A stretch of 64,000 nucleotides of DNA from JAOUEA01 sp963821925. Its GTDB lineage: Bacteria > Actinomycetota > UBA4738 > HRBIN12. The notes under the pieces were generated by a model that ran no database searches, was not told the origin of the DNA, and saw only the letters and a program-made list of their open reading frames with translations. The stretch covers positions 558,001 to 622,000 of the forward strand of contig CAWGFO010000002.1 in assembly GCA_963821925.1 (NCBI GenBank), read 5' to 3'. A program made the translations under genes and the position numbers. Below are positions 31,461-40,504 of the stretch, piece by piece; within the stretch, counting starts at the first letter, position 1, and each line of letters starts with the position of its first letter.

Positions 31461-34139
31461 GTGCCCATCCTCGACAAGATCAGCAACATCGGCGAAGGCC
31501 GCAAACTCAAGAACCTCGAGTCGATCGCGCAGCTCGTGAACACCTTCGAGCCCGAGATCGAGGACCTCAGCGACGACGAGCTCCGCGGGAAGACCGTCGA
31601 GTTCAAGGAGCGTGCCGGCAACGGCGAGTCGCTCGACGACCTGCTGCCGGAGGCGTTCGCGGTCGTGCGCGAGGGCGCGCGACGCACGATCGGCCAGCGG
31701 CATTTCGACGTGCAGCTGATGGGCGGCGCGGCCCTGCACCAGGGCAACATCGCCGAGATGAAGACCGGTGAGGGCAAGACGTTGGTCTCGACCCTCCCCG
31801 GCTACCTGAACGCCCTCAGCGGCGACGGCGTGCACGTCGTGACCGTCAACGACTACCTCGCCAAGCGCGACTCCGAGTGGATGGGCGGCATCTACCGGTT
31901 CCTGGGCCTGCACGTCGGCCTGATCCAGTCCGCGATGTCGCCGGCCGAGCGCCGGCCGGCGTACGCCGCGGACATCACCTACGGCACGAACAACGAGTTC
32001 GGGTTCGACTACCTGCGCGACAACATGGCGATGCGGATCGAGGAGTGCGTCCAGCGCGGGCACAGCTTCGCGATCGTGGACGAGGTGGACTCGATCCTGA
32101 TCGACGAGGCGCGCACCCCGCTGATCATCAGCGGCATGGTGCAGGACTCCGCCAAGTGGTACGTGACGTTCGCGAAGGTCGCCCCGCGACTGAAGCGTGA
32201 CGAGGACTACGAGGTCGACGAGGCGAAGTACCAGGTCGCGATCACCGAGGAAGGCGTCGCGAAGGTCGAGGAGATCCTCGGGATCGAGAACCTCTATGAG
32301 CACGTGAACACGCCGCTCGTGCACCATCTCCAGAACTCGTTGCGCGCCAAGGAGTTGTACAAGCGGGACGTCGCCTACGTGGTCACCGACGGCGAGGTCA
32401 AGATCGTCGACGAGTTCACCGGGCGCGTGCTCGAGGGCCGCCGGTACTCCGAGGGCCTGCACCAGGCGATCGAGGCCAAGGAGGGCGTCCGGATCAAGGA
32501 AGAGAACCAGACGCTCGCCACGATCACGATCCAGAACTACTTCAAGATGTACGACAAGCTCTCGGGCATGACGGGCACGGCGAAGACCCAGCTCACCGAG
32601 TTCGAGGAGACCTACTCGATCAGCGTCGTCGAGATCCCGACGAACCGCCCGAACATCCGCAAGGACGAGCAGGACCTGATCTACAAGAGCGAAGAGGCGA
32701 AGTGGAACGCGGTCGCCGACGACATCATCGAGCGGAACGCGAACGGCCAGCCGGTCCTGGTGGGCACCGTCTCGATCGAGAAGTCCGAGATCCTCTCGAA
32801 CGTCCTGAACAAGCGCGGCGTGGCGCACAACGTGTTGAACGCGAAGAACCACGAGCGTGAGGCGATCGTCGTGGCCCAGGCGGGCCGCAAGGGCGCCGTC
32901 ACGGTCGCCACGAACATGGCCGGCCGCGGCGTCGACATCCTGCTCGGCGGGAACGCCGAGTACCTCGCGCGCATGGAGATGGCGGCCCGCGACTGGGACA
33001 ACGACGCGTACCTGCTGTTCGAGCTGGACGACGAGCAGCGCGCCGCCTATGAGGCCGACTACGAGCCGATCTACGCGAAATTCAAGACCCAGACCGACGC
33101 CGAGCATGAAGAGGTCGTCGGGCTGGGCGGGCTCTACGTCCTGGGGACCGAGCGGCACGAGTCCCGGCGCATCGACAACCAGCTCCGCGGCCGGTCGGGC
33201 CGCCAGGGCGACCCCGGCGAGTCGCTCTTCTACCTCTCGCTCGAGGACGACCTGATGCGCATGTTCGCGAGCGACCGGGTCTCGGCGATCATGGAGCGGC
33301 TGAAGTGGCCCGACGATGAGCCGATCGAGGCGAAGATGGTCAGCCGCGCCGTCGAGAACGCGCAGAAGCAGATCGAGGAGTTGAACTACGAGCGGCGCAA
33401 GAACGTCCTGAAGTACGACGACGTGATGAACGCCCAGCGCGAGGCGATCTACGGCCAGCGGCGCGAGATCCTCGAGGGACGCGACCTGAAGGACCAGGCG
33501 GTCGGGTTCGTCGAAGAGGTCGTCGAGGCCACGGTCGACGCGTACTGCCCGGCCGACGTCTTCCCCGAGGACTGGGACCTCGACCAACTCGTGGTGGCGA
33601 TGACCGAGATCTACCCGACGACGAAGACCGCTGCCGAGCTCCAGGCCGTCCGCGACATCGCCGAGCTCCAGGCCGTCTGTATCGAGGAGGCGCTCGCCGC
33701 GTACGAGGCGAAGGAGGTGACCGTCACGCCCGAGGTGATGCGCGAGCTCGAGCGCGTGGTGCTGCTGAACATCACCGACACGAAGTGGCGAGAGCACCTC
33801 TACGAGATGGACTACCTCCAGGAGGGCATCCACCTGCGTTCGTACGCGCAGAAGGATCCGATCACCGAGTACCGGCGTGAGGCCTACGAGATGTACCAGG
33901 AGCTCACCGAGTCGATCCGCGCCGATTTCGTGCGCTACATCTACCGGGTCGAGCTCGTGCGTCCGGAGGCGCAGCAGGCCGCGCCCACCCGCGTACAGGA
34001 CAACCGAGCCGAGGTCGAGAGCGGGGGACGCGAGACCGCGAACGCGAACCAGGCCGTCAGCGACAAGACCCCGCGGAACGCGCCCTGCCCCTGCGGCAGC
34101 GGGAAGAAGTACAAGAAGTGCCACGGCGCGGCGATCTGA
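31461..34139 (+). CDS. secA: Preprotein translocase ATPase SecA
   Basis: An 892-residue motor that pushes unfolded proteins through SecYEG. Walker A is MKTGEGKTLV (about residue 97), Walker B is VDEVDSILIDEA, and the preprotein-binding and helicase-like blocks are intact (TIQNYFKMYDKLSGMTGTA, TNMAGRGVDILLGG, GRSGRQGDPGES). The C-terminus carries the SEC-C zinc motif CPCGSGKKYKKCHG, used for SecB or ribosome contact. Length is typical of the housekeeping SecA1. GTG start with GGAAGGAAA ahead. It follows the hpf region and precedes prfB, in line with conserved actinobacterial order, though more tightly packed here. Confidence 0.98.
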   Translation: MPILDKISNIGEGRKLKNLESIAQLVNTFEPEIEDLSDDELRGKTVEFKERAGNGESLDDLLPEAFAVVREGARRTIGQRHFDVQLMGGAALHQGNIAEMKTGEGKTLVSTLPGYLNALSGDGVHVVTVNDYLAKRDSEWMGGIYRFLGLHVGLIQSAMSPAERRPAYAADITYGTNNEFGFDYLRDNMAMRIEECVQRGHSFAIVDEVDSILIDEARTPLIISGMVQDSAKWYVTFAKVAPRLKRDEDYEVDEAKYQVAITEEGVAKVEEILGIENLYEHVNTPLVHHLQNSLRAKELYKRDVAYVVTDGEVKIVDEFTGRVLEGRRYSEGLHQAIEAKEGVRIKEENQTLATITIQNYFKMYDKLSGMTGTAKTQLTEFEETYSISVVEIPTNRPNIRKDEQDLIYKSEEAKWNAVADDIIERNANGQPVLVGTVSIEKSEILSNVLNKRGVAHNVLNAKNHEREAIVVAQAGRKGAVTVATNMAGRGVDILLGGNAEYLARMEMAARDWDNDAYLLFELDDEQRAAYEADYEPIYAKFKTQTDAEHEEVVGLGGLYVLGTERHESRRIDNQLRGRSGRQGDPGESLFYLSLEDDLMRMFASDRVSAIMERLKWPDDEPIEAKMVSRAVENAQKQIEELNYERRKNVLKYDDVMNAQREAIYGQRREILEGRDLKDQAVGFVEEVVEATVDAYCPADVFPEDWDLDQLVVAMTEIYPTTKTAAELQAVRDIAELQAVCIEEALAAYEAKEVTVTPEVMRELERVVLLNITDTKWREHLYEMDYLQEGIHLRSYAQKDPITEYRREAYEMYQELTESIRADFVRYIYRVELVRPEAQQAAPTRVQDNRAEVESGGRETANANQAVSDKTPRNAPCPCGSGKKYKKCHGAAI

Positions 34140-34163
34140 CGCGCGCGTAGACTCCACGACGTC

Positions 34164-35286
34164 ATGAGCGAGTTCACCGAACGCATCGCGAAGCAGCGCG
34201 AACGCGTCCTTGCCGCCAAGGAGTTCCTTTGACGTCGAGGGCAAACGTTCGCAGGCGGCTGAGCTGGAGCAGCAGGCGGCCGATCCGTCGCTCTGGGACG
34301 ACCACGAGCGCGGCCAGCAGGTCACGTCCAAGCTCGCTCGCCTGAAGCAGGAGGTCCAGCGCGTCGACGCCCTGATGGGGCGGATCGACGACGCCGCCGC
34401 GATGGACGAACTGCTGGAGGACGAGACCGACGCCGGGCTCCAGGCCGAGCTCGCGACCTCGGTCGTCGCCCTCGATGCCGACCTCGAGAAGCTCGAACTG
34501 GCGGCGCTCCTCTCGGGCGTCTACGACGCGAACGACGCGATCGCCACGGTGAACGCCGGTGCCGGCGGCACCGAGTCGCAGGACTGGGCGGAGATGCTGC
34601 TGCGGATGTACACGCGGTGGGCCGAGCGCGAGGGCTTCGACCTGGAGGTCGACGACATCCAGCACGGCGAGGAGGCGGGCATCAAGTCCGCGACCTTCAC
34701 CGTGCGGGGCACGAACGTGTACGGCCTGCTCTCCGCCGAGCGCGGCGTGCACCGGCTCGTGCGCATCAGTCCCTTCGACTCGCAGAAGCGCCGGCATACG
34801 TCGTTCGCTTCGCTCGACGTGATCCCGATGCTGGAGGCGTCCGACGAGGAAGACATCGAGATCCCGCCCGACGACCTGCGGATCGATGTCTACCGCTCGA
34901 GCGGCCCCGGCGGGCAGGGGGTGAACACGACGGACTCGGCCGTGCGCATCACGCACATCCCGTCCGGGCTCGTGGCCGCCTGCCAGAACGAGCGGAGCCA
35001 GCTCCAGAACAAGGCGGTCGCGATGCGGATCCTGAAGGCGCGGCTGGCCGAGATGGAGCGACAGAAGCGCGAGGAGGAGATGTCGGCGATCCGCGGCGAG
35101 CGCAAGGCCGTGGACTTCGGCTCGCAGATCCGCTCGTACGTGCTCGCGCCGTACCAGATGGTGAAGGACCACCGGACCGACGAAGAGGTCGGCGACCCGC
35201 AGCGCGTGCTCGACGGTGACATCGACCGCTTCATCGAGGCCGAGCTCCGCCGCCGGGCCGGCGAGGCCGCGGGCGCATCGGCGTAG
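34164..35286 (+). CDS. prfB: Peptide chain release factor 2 (expressed by programmed +1 frameshift)
   Basis: The joined product has 373 residues and ends translation at UGA and UAA. A first open frame from ATG 34164 encodes MSEFTERIAKQRERVLAAKEFL and hits TGA at 34230-34232. Shifting +1 at CTT continues with DVEGKRSQAAELEQQ and the rest of RF2. The stop-recognition tripeptide SPF lies in RISPFDSQKRRH and the peptidyl-transferase motif GGQ in SGPGGQGVNT. RF2 itself reads the in-frame UGA, so scarce RF2 favours frameshifting: an autoregulatory loop. A model starting downstream (for example near 34210) would lose the true N-terminus. TAGACT at 34148 is a possible -10. Confidence 0.97.
34218..34232 (+). 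promoter_or_regulatory. prfB programmed +1 frameshift site
   Basis: Internal Shine-Dalgarno-like AAGGAG (34218-34223), three bases (TTC), slippery CTT (34227-34229), stop TGA (34230-34232), then C. This matches the E. coli layout (SD-like block, three bases, CUU UGA C) in every element and spacing. Confidence 0.95.
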
Positions 35287-35300
35287 GGACGCCGGGGAGT

Positions 35301-35330
35301 TTGCGCGCGATCCGTCGCGGCTGAGAGACT
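35301..35330 (+). promoter_or_regulatory. Possible leaderless promoter of the spermidine-synthase-like gene
   Basis: TTGCGC (35301-35306) and GAGACT (35325-35330) are 18 bases apart, with GTG 35338 seven bases after the -10 box. The -10 match is modest. Confidence 0.35.
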
Positions 35331-35337
35331 CCGACCC

Positions 35338-37416
35338 GTGCCGGCAACCGACGCGACCTCAGCGCCCGCGGTAGCGAGACCCCGGACCGGTGACCGTCCA
35401 CGGCTGGTGCTCGCGAGTGGGGTCATGCTCTTCGCCGAGCTGGCGCTGATCCGCTGGGTCTCCGCGTATCAGGTGCACGTCGCGTACTTCACGAACTTCG
35501 TACTGTTGGCGAGCTTCCTCGGGATCGGCGTCGGCTTCCTGCGGTCGGGCCGCGAGCGGAACGGGTTCCGGTGGGCGCCGGCCTCGTTCGCGATCTTCGC
35601 CGCGCTCGTGTTCGTCGTGCGGGTCGTGAAGGATCTCGGCGACGCCCCCGGGCTCGAGAGCTCGTTCGGGCTGCCCGCGCCGCCGATCTGGATCGCGCTG
35701 CCCGTGCTGTTCCTCGGGGCGGTCTGGGTGATGGCGAACGTCGCCGAGGGCGTGGCTCGGTTGTTCGAGCGGTTCGAGCCGCTCGAGGCCTATCGCCTGG
35801 ACATCACGGGGAGCCTGCTGGGGATCGTCCTGTTCTCGGCGCTGTCGTTCCTGGGGCTCGGTCCGATCGTCTGGGGCGTGCTGCTGGCGATCGCGTTCCT
35901 CGCGTTGACGCCTGCCGGGGGCTTCGTGGGCCGCTGGGCCGCGGTGGCGGGGGTCGCGGTCGTGCTGACCCTTGGGTCCCTTGCGCCACACGACGTCTGG
36001 TCGCCGTACTATCGGGTCACCGTCTACGGCGCCGACGCCGGCGGACGGATCCCGATCCGCGTGAACTCGCTCCCGCACCAGGCGATGCTCCCGCTCGACG
36101 AGATCCGCGCCGCGTTCTACGCGAAGCCGTACTCGCATCTGGTTCGCCCACCGGGTGACGTGCTGATCGTCGGCGCGGGGAACGGCAACGACGTCGCGCT
36201 GGCGCTCGCCGAGGGCGCGGACCGCGTCGACGCCGTCGAGATCGACCCCCGTCTGCAGCGAGCTGGGAGCGAGCTGCATCCCGCGCGCCCCTACCAGGAC
36301 CCGCGTGTGACGCCGCACATCGACGACGGACGCGCCTTCCTCGAGCGGACCGGCGAGACGTACGACCTGATCCTGTTCGCGCTCCCCGACTCTCTGACGC
36401 TCGTGAGCGGCCAAGGATCGCTCAGGCTCGAGAGCTACCTGTTCACGCGCGAGGCGATGGAGGCGGTCCGCGACCGGCTCGCGCCGGGCGGGGTGTACGC
36501 GATGTACAACTACTACCGCCCCGACGTGTTCGAGCGCTACGCGAACACGATGCGCGAGGTGTTCGGCCACGAGCCGTGCTTCGACGCGGGCCGGCCGGGA
36601 GCGGGGGCGCGCGCGCAATCGGTGCTGACGATCGGACGGGAGGCCGGCGACATCTCCTGCGCGACGCTCTGGTCGCCCGGGAAGGACGCGCCGGCCCCCG
36701 CCACCGACGACCACCCGTTCCCGTACGTGATGGGGCGATGGATCCCGTCGTTCTACCTCTGGTGGCTCGTGGGGATCCTGGTGGCGTCGTTCGTGGTCGT
36801 GCGCCGGGCCTCGGGCGGTCCGATCGGACGGATGCGCCCGTACGCCGACCTGTTCTGTATGGGGGCCGCGTTCCTGCTGCTCGAGACGAAGAGTGTCGTG
36901 CAGTTCGCGCTGCTCTTCGGGACCACGTGGTTCGTGAACTCGCTCGTGTTCGCGGGGATCCTCCTCGCGGTGCTCGCGGCGGTGGAGCTCGCACGGCGCG
37001 CGCGCCTTCCGTCGCCGGGTGTGATGTACGTCGCGTTGCTCGCGTGTCTGGCCGTCGCGTGGGTGGTGCCGCCCTCGTCGCTCCTGTCGCTCTCGCTCGT
37101 CCCGCGGTTCCTCGCCGGGGTGAGCGTGGCCTTCGCGCCGGTCTTCGTGGCGAACCTGATCTTCGCGCAGCGGTTCCGGGACGTGGGCGCCTCGACGATC
37201 GCGTTCGGCGCGAACCTGCTGGGCGCGATGCTCGGCGGGGTGCTCGAGTACCTCGCGATCGTGACCGGCTACCGGAACCTGCTGATCGTGGTTGCGCTGC
37301 TCTACGGGCTGGCGTTCCTGTTGGGGCGCCGGCACCTCACCGGGTCCGCCGCGGCGCGTGCGGACGCGCCGACAGCAGCCGTTCCGGAGCCCGGCGCCGC
37401 CGCCGCTCGAGGGTGA
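35338..37416 (+). CDS. Membrane protein with spermidine-synthase-like methyltransferase-fold domain
   Basis: A 692-residue protein. The N-terminal membrane region (residues 25-225, helices such as LVLASGVMLFAELALIRWVS and NFVLLASFLGIGVGFL) resembles the SpeE-type multi-pass fusion family. A soluble domain from about residue 270 has the SAM-type loop VLIVGAGNGNDVALALAEGA, the acidic VDAVEIDPRL and DDGRAFLERTGETYDLILFA. More membrane helices follow (LFCMGAAFLLLETKSVVQFALL onward). Such proteins are annotated as polyamine aminopropyltransferases, but members with full membrane parts have no proven activity. Its 3' end overlaps the convergent YfhO-like gene by 80 bases. Confidence 0.85.
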   Translation: MPATDATSAPAVARPRTGDRPRLVLASGVMLFAELALIRWVSAYQVHVAYFTNFVLLASFLGIGVGFLRSGRERNGFRWAPASFAIFAALVFVVRVVKDLGDAPGLESSFGLPAPPIWIALPVLFLGAVWVMANVAEGVARLFERFEPLEAYRLDITGSLLGIVLFSALSFLGLGPIVWGVLLAIAFLALTPAGGFVGRWAAVAGVAVVLTLGSLAPHDVWSPYYRVTVYGADAGGRIPIRVNSLPHQAMLPLDEIRAAFYAKPYSHLVRPPGDVLIVGAGNGNDVALALAEGADRVDAVEIDPRLQRAGSELHPARPYQDPRVTPHIDDGRAFLERTGETYDLILFALPDSLTLVSGQGSLRLESYLFTREAMEAVRDRLAPGGVYAMYNYYRPDVFERYANTMREVFGHEPCFDAGRPGAGARAQSVLTIGREAGDISCATLWSPGKDAPAPATDDHPFPYVMGRWIPSFYLWWLVGILVASFVVVRRASGGPIGRMRPYADLFCMGAAFLLLETKSVVQFALLFGTTWFVNSLVFAGILLAVLAAVELARRARLPSPGVMYVALLACLAVAWVVPPSSLLSLSLVPRFLAGVSVAFAPVFVANLIFAQRFRDVGASTIAFGANLLGAMLGGVLEYLAIVTGYRNLLIVVALLYGLAFLLGRRHLTGSAAARADAPTAAVPEPGAAAARG

Positions 37417-39742
37417 GCGCGACGAGGTATCCCACCGCGAGACCGAGCCACACGACGGCACCTGCCCGCAGGCCACGCGTCACGTCCGGATCCCGGTACG
37501 TGAGCCGGATCTCGTGCCGTCCCGCCTCGACCGGGATCCCCATCAACAGGCCGTCGGCGGGGAGCACATCCGCGGGCCGGCCGTCGACGGTGGCCGACCA
37601 CCCGGGATCGTACGCGGTGCGCACCAGCACGATCGAGGGGTCGACCGCGTCCACCTCGATGCGGAGATCCTCGGGCGTGACCTCCGTGATCGCTCCTTCG
37701 ATGCGGGCACTCGGGCCGGACAGACGCATCTGGAGTCCCGGGTCGGTCTCGAGCGTGGCTCCGCTCGCCGGGTCGACCTCGCCGCTGGTGACGTGCGCGA
37801 TCGCTTCGGCCTCCGAGCCCGCGACGGTCCAGCGGTCCTCGACGGATACGCGAGGGGTCGGGTAACGCAGCTCGATCAGATCCCAACCGTCCGCGCGCTC
37901 GACGACGTCACCGGAAACCGGGGGGGTCAAGCCGGTCGGCACCAGGAGGTATCGGAGCCCGAGCAGGTGTGCGTCGTACTCGCTCGGCAGATCGATCACC
38001 GAGGCGTTGTAGAAGATCGACAGCGGGCTCCGCGCGCGGATGTAGTCCCAGTAGCGGGGAAGTTGCACGGGGTTGTACCCGAGGACGTCGCGCACGCCGA
38101 AGAGCGTGCCGCGTCCCATCGTGATCCCCGGCCAGTCCTGGGGCGTCTGAGCGAACAGGTAGCCCTTCTCGTAGTAGGCGGCCGGCGGTGCCCATGTCAG
38201 GTACGGGGCGCTGCCGATCGTCGTCACGAACGGCGGGGGCGTGAGGAACGCCTCGAGGTCGACGTCGGGGTAGGGGAGCGGCTGGGCGATCAGGTTCCCG
38301 CGCTGATCGCCCTCGAGCCCCGTGGTGATCGTCTGCCCGTGTTGGAGCTGCGCGTACACGGCGGCGGCACCCAGGTCGAGCACGAGCACCGCGGCGAGCG
38401 CCGCGGGAGCCCAGCGCACCTCGTCCGCCGCCGCGAGCGCCAACAGAGGTGCGGCGGCGAGCATCGCGACGGCCAGGGGCGCGAAGCGCAGTGGGTTCCC
38501 TCCGGCGGCGAGCGGCAGGAGCAGCCAGAGCACGACGCCGGCCGCGACCCACGGAGCGGCATTCCGTCGTGGCATCGGGACATCCCGCAGCCCCTGGATC
38601 CCAGCGGCCGCCAGGACCGGGATCGCCAGGATCGCCACGTACCGCATCCGGCCCGGGTTGTGGAGGTAGACGTCGCCGAAGGGCACCTTCAACAGCACCG
38701 AGCGCACCCAGCCCGCGCCGATCACGGCGTCGAGCATCATGAACCAGGTCAGGGCGAGCGCCCCCCCGAAGGTGACCACCAGCCCTCGTCGGGCGCTCGC
38801 CCGCAGGGCCAGCGGGACGGCGAGCAGCACCGCGGCTCCGGCGTACGCACCGGGCGCGACGCCGAGGGCGAGCGGCCAGCCCGCCCAGACGCCGTTCGGG
38901 ATGATCGGGGCGTCCTCCGCGCCGCGCTTCAGGGGTTCGCCGAGGGCGTCGTAGCCCCCCTGCAGGCTCGAGGCGCCGAGGAAGGCCAGCCTGGGGATCA
39001 GGACCGGAAGGCTCGCGAGCGGCAGGAACGCGAAGAACAGGATCCCCCGTCCCAGGGCGGCGCCGGCGCCGCACCGGCCCTCCCGCACGTCGAGGACGAG
39101 CCCGACCCCGAGGTAGGCGACGGTGAGCAGGGTGGACATGATCAGGCCGTGGCTCATATGGGCGTTCGCGACCTGGGACCACGCGAGCCCCCCGAGCCCG
39201 AGCCATAGGACCCGTCGCGACCACCGGTCGGTCCGCCGGTAGCCGGCCGCGGCCAGCAGCACGATCGGCGTCCAAGCGAGCATCCCCGCGAAGGGCAGCG
39301 AAACCGCGATCTCGGAGGCGCCCATCATCATCACGAGCGAGAGCCCGGCGGCGGTCGCAGCCAGCGCGCCCAGGGTCTCCTTGCGCAGGAACGCGTACAG
39401 GCCGAGTCCCGCGAGCAGCGGGTTGAACACGATGAAGGCGCGGATCGCCGCGCCGGGGGAGAACCAGGAGAACAGCGCCATCGGCGCGAGGTAGGTCCAC
39501 CCCCCCTGGGGGTCCGCCGCGTAGCGGTACCCGAGCATCTCGAAGGGGTTCCACAGCGGGATGTGACCGGCGGCGAGCGACCGTCCGAGGAACGAGAAGC
39601 GAGGCAGCCAGAAGGTCAGGATGTCCGGATGTGAGTCAGTGATGTTCGCCCCGAACACGAAGCCCCGCAACGCGAACAGCGTGCCGGCGACGATCAGGGC
39701 CGGCCCGGCGAGGGACGCGGCGACGCGTCGAGAGGCAACCAT
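37337..39742 (-). CDS. YfhO-like large membrane protein (GT-C type)
   Basis: An 801-residue protein with a GT-C-like layout. The first loop after TM1 has ITDSHPDILTFWLPRFSFLG and HIPLWNPFEMLGYRYAADPQGG, where the acidic residue and WNP motif match YfhO and related glycosyl donors acting from polyprenyl-phosphate sugars. About 12 membrane segments follow to residue 430. A C-terminal extracytoplasmic beta domain (DLRIEVDAVDPSIVLVRTAYDPGWSATVDG) comes before a last TM. YfhO in Bacillus helps glycosylate lipoteichoic acid. Role here is inferred. The start is 84 bases from the ftsE start on the other strand, so the promoters are divergent. Confidence 0.85.
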   Translation of the reverse strand: MVASRRVAASLAGPALIVAGTLFALRGFVFGANITDSHPDILTFWLPRFSFLGRSLAAGHIPLWNPFEMLGYRYAADPQGGWTYLAPMALFSWFSPGAAIRAFIVFNPLLAGLGLYAFLRKETLGALAATAAGLSLVMMMGASEIAVSLPFAGMLAWTPIVLLAAAGYRRTDRWSRRVLWLGLGGLAWSQVANAHMSHGLIMSTLLTVAYLGVGLVLDVREGRCGAGAALGRGILFFAFLPLASLPVLIPRLAFLGASSLQGGYDALGEPLKRGAEDAPIIPNGVWAGWPLALGVAPGAYAGAAVLLAVPLALRASARRGLVVTFGGALALTWFMMLDAVIGAGWVRSVLLKVPFGDVYLHNPGRMRYVAILAIPVLAAAGIQGLRDVPMPRRNAAPWVAAGVVLWLLLPLAAGGNPLRFAPLAVAMLAAAPLLALAAADEVRWAPAALAAVLVLDLGAAAVYAQLQHGQTITTGLEGDQRGNLIAQPLPYPDVDLEAFLTPPPFVTTIGSAPYLTWAPPAAYYEKGYLFAQTPQDWPGITMGRGTLFGVRDVLGYNPVQLPRYWDYIRARSPLSIFYNASVIDLPSEYDAHLLGLRYLLVPTGLTPPVSGDVVERADGWDLIELRYPTPRVSVEDRWTVAGSEAEAIAHVTSGEVDPASGATLETDPGLQMRLSGPSARIEGAITEVTPEDLRIEVDAVDPSIVLVRTAYDPGWSATVDGRPADVLPADGLLMGIPVEAGRHEIRLTYRDPDVTRGLRAGAVVWLGLAVGYLVALTLERRRRRAPERLLSARPHAPRRTR

Positions 39743-39826
39743 GGCGGACCAGCGTACCCTCCGGGGTTGGCGTGGGAGGCTCTGGTAGGGTGGGCGCGTC
39801 CCACTTCCCCGACCTCAAGGCCAGCC

Positions 39827-40504
39827 ATGATCAGTCTTCAACGCGTCACGAAGACGTACCGTAACGGCGTCACCGCCCTCGAGGACGTCAACGTCGACGT
39901 CGAGAAGGGCGAGTTCGTCTTCATCGTCGGCCAGTCCGGCTCCGGCAAATCGACGATGATCCGCCTCCTGCTCAAGGAGGAGGAGGCGACGAAGGGCGAG
40001 GTCTACGTGGCAGGCAAGAACCTCGCGAAGGTCTCTTCGTGGAACGTCCCCAAGCTCCGCCGGAACATCGGGACGGTCTTCCAGGACTACAAGCTCCTCA
40101 CCGACAAGACCGTGTTCGAGAACGTCGCGTTCGCGCTCGAGGTGATCGGCAAGCCCAAGCAGCAGATCGACCAGCGGGTGCCGGAGATCCTCGAGTACGT
40201 CGGCCTCGGCGACAAGCTCAACAACTACCCCGACGAGTTGTCGGGTGGTGAGCAGCAGCGCGTCTCGATCGCGCGGGCGTGCGTGAACCGCCCTCTGGTC
40301 CTGCTCGCCGACGAGCCCACCGGGAACCTCGACCCCAACACCTCGGTCGACATCATGCGGCTCCTCGACAAGGTGAACCGCATCGGCACGACCGTGGTGA
40401 TGGCGACCCACGACCAGGCGATCGTCGACGCGATGCGCAAGCGCGTGATCGAGCTCGACAAGGGCCACGTGATCCGCGACCAGTCCCGGGGCGTCTACAG
40501 CTGA
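39827..40504 (+). CDS. ftsE: Cell division ATP-binding protein FtsE
   Basis: A 225-residue ABC ATPase. It has GQSGSGKST (Walker A, about residues 36-44), Q-loop VFQDYKLL, signature LSGGEQQR, Walker B VLLADEPTGNLDP and H-loop THD. With FtsX it controls peptidoglycan hydrolases at the septum. ATG 39827 begins MISLQRVTKTYRNG, the usual FtsE start; the frame is open further up but without family sequence. TAGGGT (39786-39791) could be the -10 box, giving a leader of about 30 bases. It overlaps ftsX by one base. Confidence 0.97.
   Translation: MISLQRVTKTYRNGVTALEDVNVDVEKGEFVFIVGQSGSGKSTMIRLLLKEEEATKGEVYVAGKNLAKVSSWNVPKLRRNIGTVFQDYKLLTDKTVFENVAFALEVIGKPKQQIDQRVPEILEYVGLGDKLNNYPDELSGGEQQRVSIARACVNRPLVLLADEPTGNLDPNTSVDIMRLLDKVNRIGTTVVMATHDQAIVDAMRKRVIELDKGHVIRDQSRGVYS

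Noticed and set aside
31434..34331. A 965-codon open frame antisense to secA
   Set aside because: Arises from codon bias of a high-GC gene; composition is Leu/Val/Asp/Arg/His-rich with no family motif, while secA on the other strand is certain.
35359..37476. A 705-codon minus-strand frame opposite the spermidine-synthase-like gene
   Set aside because: Strongly biased to Arg/Glu/His and crosses the end of the YfhO gene; a shadow of the membrane protein.
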